29,487 nucleotides of DNA from contig CAZEVY010000067.1 in NCBI GenBank assembly GCA_964515555.1, positions 1 to 29,487 of the forward strand, read 5' to 3'. Position 1 is the first letter of the stretch; each line of letters starts with the position of its first letter. The notes below the pieces were generated by a model. It was not told the DNA's origin and ran no database searches. It worked only from the letters and a program-made list of their open reading frames with translations. A program made the position numbers and the translations under genes. Shown here one piece after another: positions 26,803-29,487 of the stretch. Origin of the DNA: CAZEVY01 sp964515555 (GTDB lineage Bacteria > Acidobacteriota > Terriglobia > Bryobacterales > Bryobacteraceae).

Positions 26803-28593
26803 TTAGGGGCGGAATCCCGCGCCACTGATCGTCACGCCGAGCTCGCGGTGGTCGCCCGCGGCTCGGAAAGTCCTGTCGAGCTCGATGGTAAGCACCGCCG
26901 TGCGCCCCGTCGGCTTCACCGGCGGCGACACGATCGACTGCGATCCGGGGACGAGCTTGACGTCGAGCACGACGGCGCCATCGACGGCGACGGTCGCACG
27001 GCGCGCGGGCGATTGCGCGGGGACGTGCAGGTCGACACGCACGGGAGCCGGTGAGTCCGGGGACCGCAGCAGGATCGCGGCACGACCCGACATCCATCGC
27101 CAGGCGCCGCCTTCGAGCTGGTGAATGCCGCTCGCGATCTGCGACTCGGTCTCGGGTGCGTTCATCGGAACCCAGGAGAGCGCCGGCTCGCGCTCGACGA
27201 TGAGATGCGCGGAGACCACGTCGACGGGACCGGTTGAGAGATCGAAGGGGCGCAACCCGAGGGTCGCGGTGGAGTAGGCCGACTTCACGCCGAGTCCGAT
27301 CATCCGAAAGGGCAATGACGGGCGGATCTCGTGCCGCGCGGCGGGAGTAGCCGCGCCGCCGCCGGTCGTGTAAGCGATCGGGAACGCGAAGGCGCTCGAA
27401 AGGACGATGTCGCCGGGGCGCACTGCCTGGCCACGCGTGAGCGGCAGACCGCCGGCGCTTTCGGCGTAGAATCGCATGCCGAGCTCGCCGTTGATCCAGA
27501 CGCGCTTTGAGGCGAAGTCGAGCGATCGGACGAAGTCGCGATAGCCGCCCCAGTGCTGGTAGTTGACGCTCGCGAGGCCCACGCCGAGGGCGAGGTGCAA
27601 CGCGAAACCCGTCGCCAGCCATCGCGCGGTAAGGCGATTGGCGACGAGAATCGCTACCGGCGCGGCGATGGGCAGCAGGTAGCGCGCGGAGCCGGCGAAG
27701 AACAGCGCCAGCGCCGCCGCGAAGAAGAGCAGAATCCACGCGCCGAGCCACATGTCGTCGCGGGAAGGCGCGTTTCGCGAGCGGCGCGCGATGATGCCGA
27801 AGAGCAGCAGCGGCGAGACGATCCACGCGAGGTGCACAGTTAGAGCCGCCGCGTTGCGCAGCTTGTTCATCAGCGACTGCAAGCCGTAGGACTGGAAATA
27901 CCCAGTCAGGACAGCGGCCGGAAGCGCGCCGCCGGACGACAGCTCCCAAAGCTCCCACGCCGCGATCGTAACGAGCGGCGTCAGCGTCGCCGCCCACGCC
28001 GCGCGCCAATCGCGCGCCTCGCGATACACGTACAGCGCCAGAATCGGCGCGGCCACCACCGCCTGAAACGCGAACATCGACGCACAGGCGAGGACGAAGA
28101 CGGCACTAATGAGCATCGCTCCGCTCCGCCGATCGACCGCCCGCACCCAGAGCGCGAACGCCGCCAGCCACAATGCCACGAACGGTACGTCGGATTCGAG
28201 CGAGTTACCGTTGACGACAAAGGCGGGCGTCGCCAGGAACAGCACCGTCGCCCACAACGGTCGCGCCGAGAACCGTCGTGCCAGCGACCACATCGCGATT
28301 GCGGCGATGAGGGAGAACGCGACGTAGGCCGCGTGAAACGGAACCTCGTGCACGTCGCCAAGCACCGCCAGAAGCCCCGCCAGCACCCAGGCGTTCCCGG
28401 GCGGATGCGGAAAGCCACGCATGTCGACCATTTCGCCGTGGAAGACGTAGCGTGCGTGGTGCGGATGGAGCGGCGAAACCTGCGCGTGCTGCGCCGCCGC
28501 GAGGTAGTAGGGGTCGTCGCCCTGAATGGCCTGGTCGAGGAACGGCAGCCGCAGCAGCAGCACGACGCCGACGACGACCGCAAGGCCGCGCAT
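26803..28593 (-). CDS. GT-C family integral membrane glycosyltransferase (GT39/ArnT-like)
   Basis: A 596-residue protein with about ten membrane segments in residues 2-345. The first periplasmic loop holds QGDDPYYLA with the D26-D27 pair, the hallmark of GT-C enzymes that take sugars from polyprenyl phosphate. A further loop carries HGEMVDMRGFPHPPGNAW. Residues about 350-596 are soluble and end in a beta-rich domain (for example RVDLHVPAQSP and HRELGVTISG). The acceptor and sugar are unknown. The stop codon lies 1 base from the opposing CHRD gene, and the start lies four bases after the glycine dehydrogenase gene, so both are probably on one transcript despite unrelated roles. Confidence 0.82.
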   Translation of the reverse strand: MRGLAVVVGVVLLLRLPFLDQAIQGDDPYYLAAAQHAQVSPLHPHHARYVFHGEMVDMRGFPHPPGNAWVLAGLLAVLGDVHEVPFHAAYVAFSLIAAIAMWSLARRFSARPLWATVLFLATPAFVVNGNSLESDVPFVALWLAAFALWVRAVDRRSGAMLISAVFVLACASMFAFQAVVAAPILALYVYREARDWRAAWAATLTPLVTIAAWELWELSSGGALPAAVLTGYFQSYGLQSLMNKLRNAAALTVHLAWIVSPLLLFGIIARRSRNAPSRDDMWLGAWILLFFAAALALFFAGSARYLLPIAAPVAILVANRLTARWLATGFALHLALGVGLASVNYQHWGGYRDFVRSLDFASKRVWINGELGMRFYAESAGGLPLTRGQAVRPGDIVLSSAFAFPIAYTTGGGAATPAARHEIRPSLPFRMIGLGVKSAYSTATLGLRPFDLSTGPVDVVSAHLIVEREPALSWVPMNAPETESQIASGIHQLEGGAWRWMSGRAAILLRSPDSPAPVRVDLHVPAQSPARRATVAVDGAVVLDVKLVPGSQSIVSPPVKPTGRTAVLTIELDRTFRAAGDHRELGVTISGAGFRP

Positions 28594-28597
28594 CGGC

Positions 28598-29487
28598 TTA
28601 CGTGTCGGGCCGCCAGCGGACGACCGGCTTGCGCGCGGCGGTGACTTCGTCGACGCGGCTGGTGCGGGTCAGGTGCGGGGCCGTGCGGACCAGGTCCGGG
28701 TTCTCCTCGATCTCGCGCGCGATCGAGATGAGCGCGTCGACGAACAGGTCCAACTCGCGCTTGGGTTCGGTCTCGGTCGGCTCGATCATCAGCGCGCCGT
28801 GGACGATCAGCGGGAAGCTGACGGTGTAGGGATGAAAGCCGTAGTCGATGAGCCGCTTGGCGATGTCGCCGGTGCGCACGCCCTTGGCCGCCTGGCGGTC
28901 GTCGGCGAAGACGCATTCGTGCATCGACGGGGCGCTCGTGGCGGGCTCGTAGTACGGCTCGAGCCGCTTGCGGATGTAGCTGGCGTTCAGGATGGCGTCG
29001 AGGGTCGCGTTGCGCAGGCCGTCGCCGCCGTGCGCCAGAATATAGGCCAGCGCGCGCACCAAGACTCCGAAATTCCCGATGAATGCTCGGACTTTTCCGA
29101 TGGAATGCGGCCGGTCGTGGTCGAGCGCCCAGGCCTCGCCCGCGCGCCTGAGCCGCGGCACCGGTAGAAACGGCTCCAGGTGCGATTTCACCGCCACCGG
29201 TCCGGCGCCAGGGCCGCCCCCGCCGTGCGGAGTTGAGAACGTCTTGTGGAGATTCAGGTGCATCACGTCGACCCCGAAGTCGCCGGGCCGCGCGATGCCC
29301 ACCAGCGCGTTCATGTTGGCGCCGTCCATGTAAAGCTGCGCGCCGCGCTCGTGCAGCACCGCGGCGGCCTTGTTGATCTCCGCCTCGAAGACGCCCAGCG
29401 TGTTGGGGTTGGTGATCATCAGCGCGGCGACTTCGTCGGTGACGACGCGCGAAAGCTCCGCGATATCCACCATGCCGCGCGCGTTCG
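28598..29487 (-). CDS. gcvPB: glycine dehydrogenase (decarboxylating) subunit 2, 5' partial
   Basis: This is the C-terminal 296 residues of the PLP-binding subunit of the two-subunit P-protein of the glycine cleavage system. The frame continues through the window edge (NARGM...), so the ATG at 29473 is internal. The PLP lysine is in HLNLHKTFSTPHGGGGPG, and MDGANMNALVG, GNFGVLVRALAY and MIEPTETEPKRELD are characteristic. The C-terminus is complete, ending TAA. Subunit 1 and GcvT/GcvH would be expected further upstream on the minus strand, outside this window. Confidence 0.93.
   Translation of the reverse strand, partial: NARGMVDIAELSRVVTDEVAALMITNPNTLGVFEAEINKAAAVLHERGAQLYMDGANMNALVGIARPGDFGVDVMHLNLHKTFSTPHGGGGPGAGPVAVKSHLEPFLPVPRLRRAGEAWALDHDRPHSIGKVRAFIGNFGVLVRALAYILAHGGDGLRNATLDAILNASYIRKRLEPYYEPATSAPSMHECVFADDRQAAKGVRTGDIAKRLIDYGFHPYTVSFPLIVHGALMIEPTETEPKRELDLFVDALISIAREIEENPDLVRTAPHLTRTSRVDEVTAARKPVVRWRPDT

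Noticed and set aside
24723..26825. 700-codon minus-strand frame through the N run
   Set aside because: It crosses unknown bases and lies opposite glycerol kinase and the CHRD protein; composition is Arg/His-rich shadow type.

Overview
The window (29,487 bases, high GC, one run of 100 N) looks like a chromosomal contig from an uncultured acidobacterium of the Solibacter/Bryobacter type. The inference rests on gene content: a planctomycete-type cytochrome (PSCyt1-DUF1549-DUF1553) protein, two Ser/Thr kinases fused to TolB-like beta-propellers, CHRD repeats followed by a C-terminal domain of the TIGR03437 type that is abundant in Solibacter, and many secreted proteins with short Ala-rich signal peptides. 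No rRNA, tRNA, CRISPR array, insertion sequence or prophage was seen.

Layout: 3-1326 (+) holds the end of a DUF362 protein and an exported cupin. 1331-7462 (-) holds a large membrane protein, an Rv2258c-like methyltransferase and the PSD1-type cytochrome protein. 7499-8924 (+) holds a PIG-L deacetylase and a RHH/MazF toxin-antitoxin pair whose toxin end overlaps the opposing gene. 8886-10088 (-) is a short MetE-like zinc methyltransferase with a strongly structured leader. 10212-13816 (+) is a kinase-propeller gene coupled to a PLOD-like glycosyltransferase. 13820-18197 (-) holds a second kinase-propeller gene and a CpdB/UshA-type nucleotidase. 18228-23136 (+) holds an exported cyclophilin, an exported oligopeptidase B-like peptidase and two metallophosphoesterases. 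23198-23620 (-) is an unknown protein divergent from glycerol kinase (23643-25069, cut by the gap). After the gap come a CHRD/TIGR03437 secreted protein (+), a GT-C glycosyltransferase (-) and the C-terminal part of glycine dehydrogenase subunit 2 (-).

The genes do not form one pathway: this is mostly housekeeping and envelope functions in short transcription units. The most interesting signal is in the promoters. Several start codons lie 6 or 8 bases after a TATAAT-like hexamer, which predicts leaderless mRNAs. All four divergent gene pairs share a symmetric or overlapping -10-like element in their short intergenic space. The leader of the MetE-like gene can form a long GC hairpin (10 + 7 bp) next to its ribosome binding site, with a mutually exclusive alternative hairpin.

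Limits: all family calls come from reading motifs, without database searches. The apparent 1104-codon reading frame across the N run is an assembly artefact.
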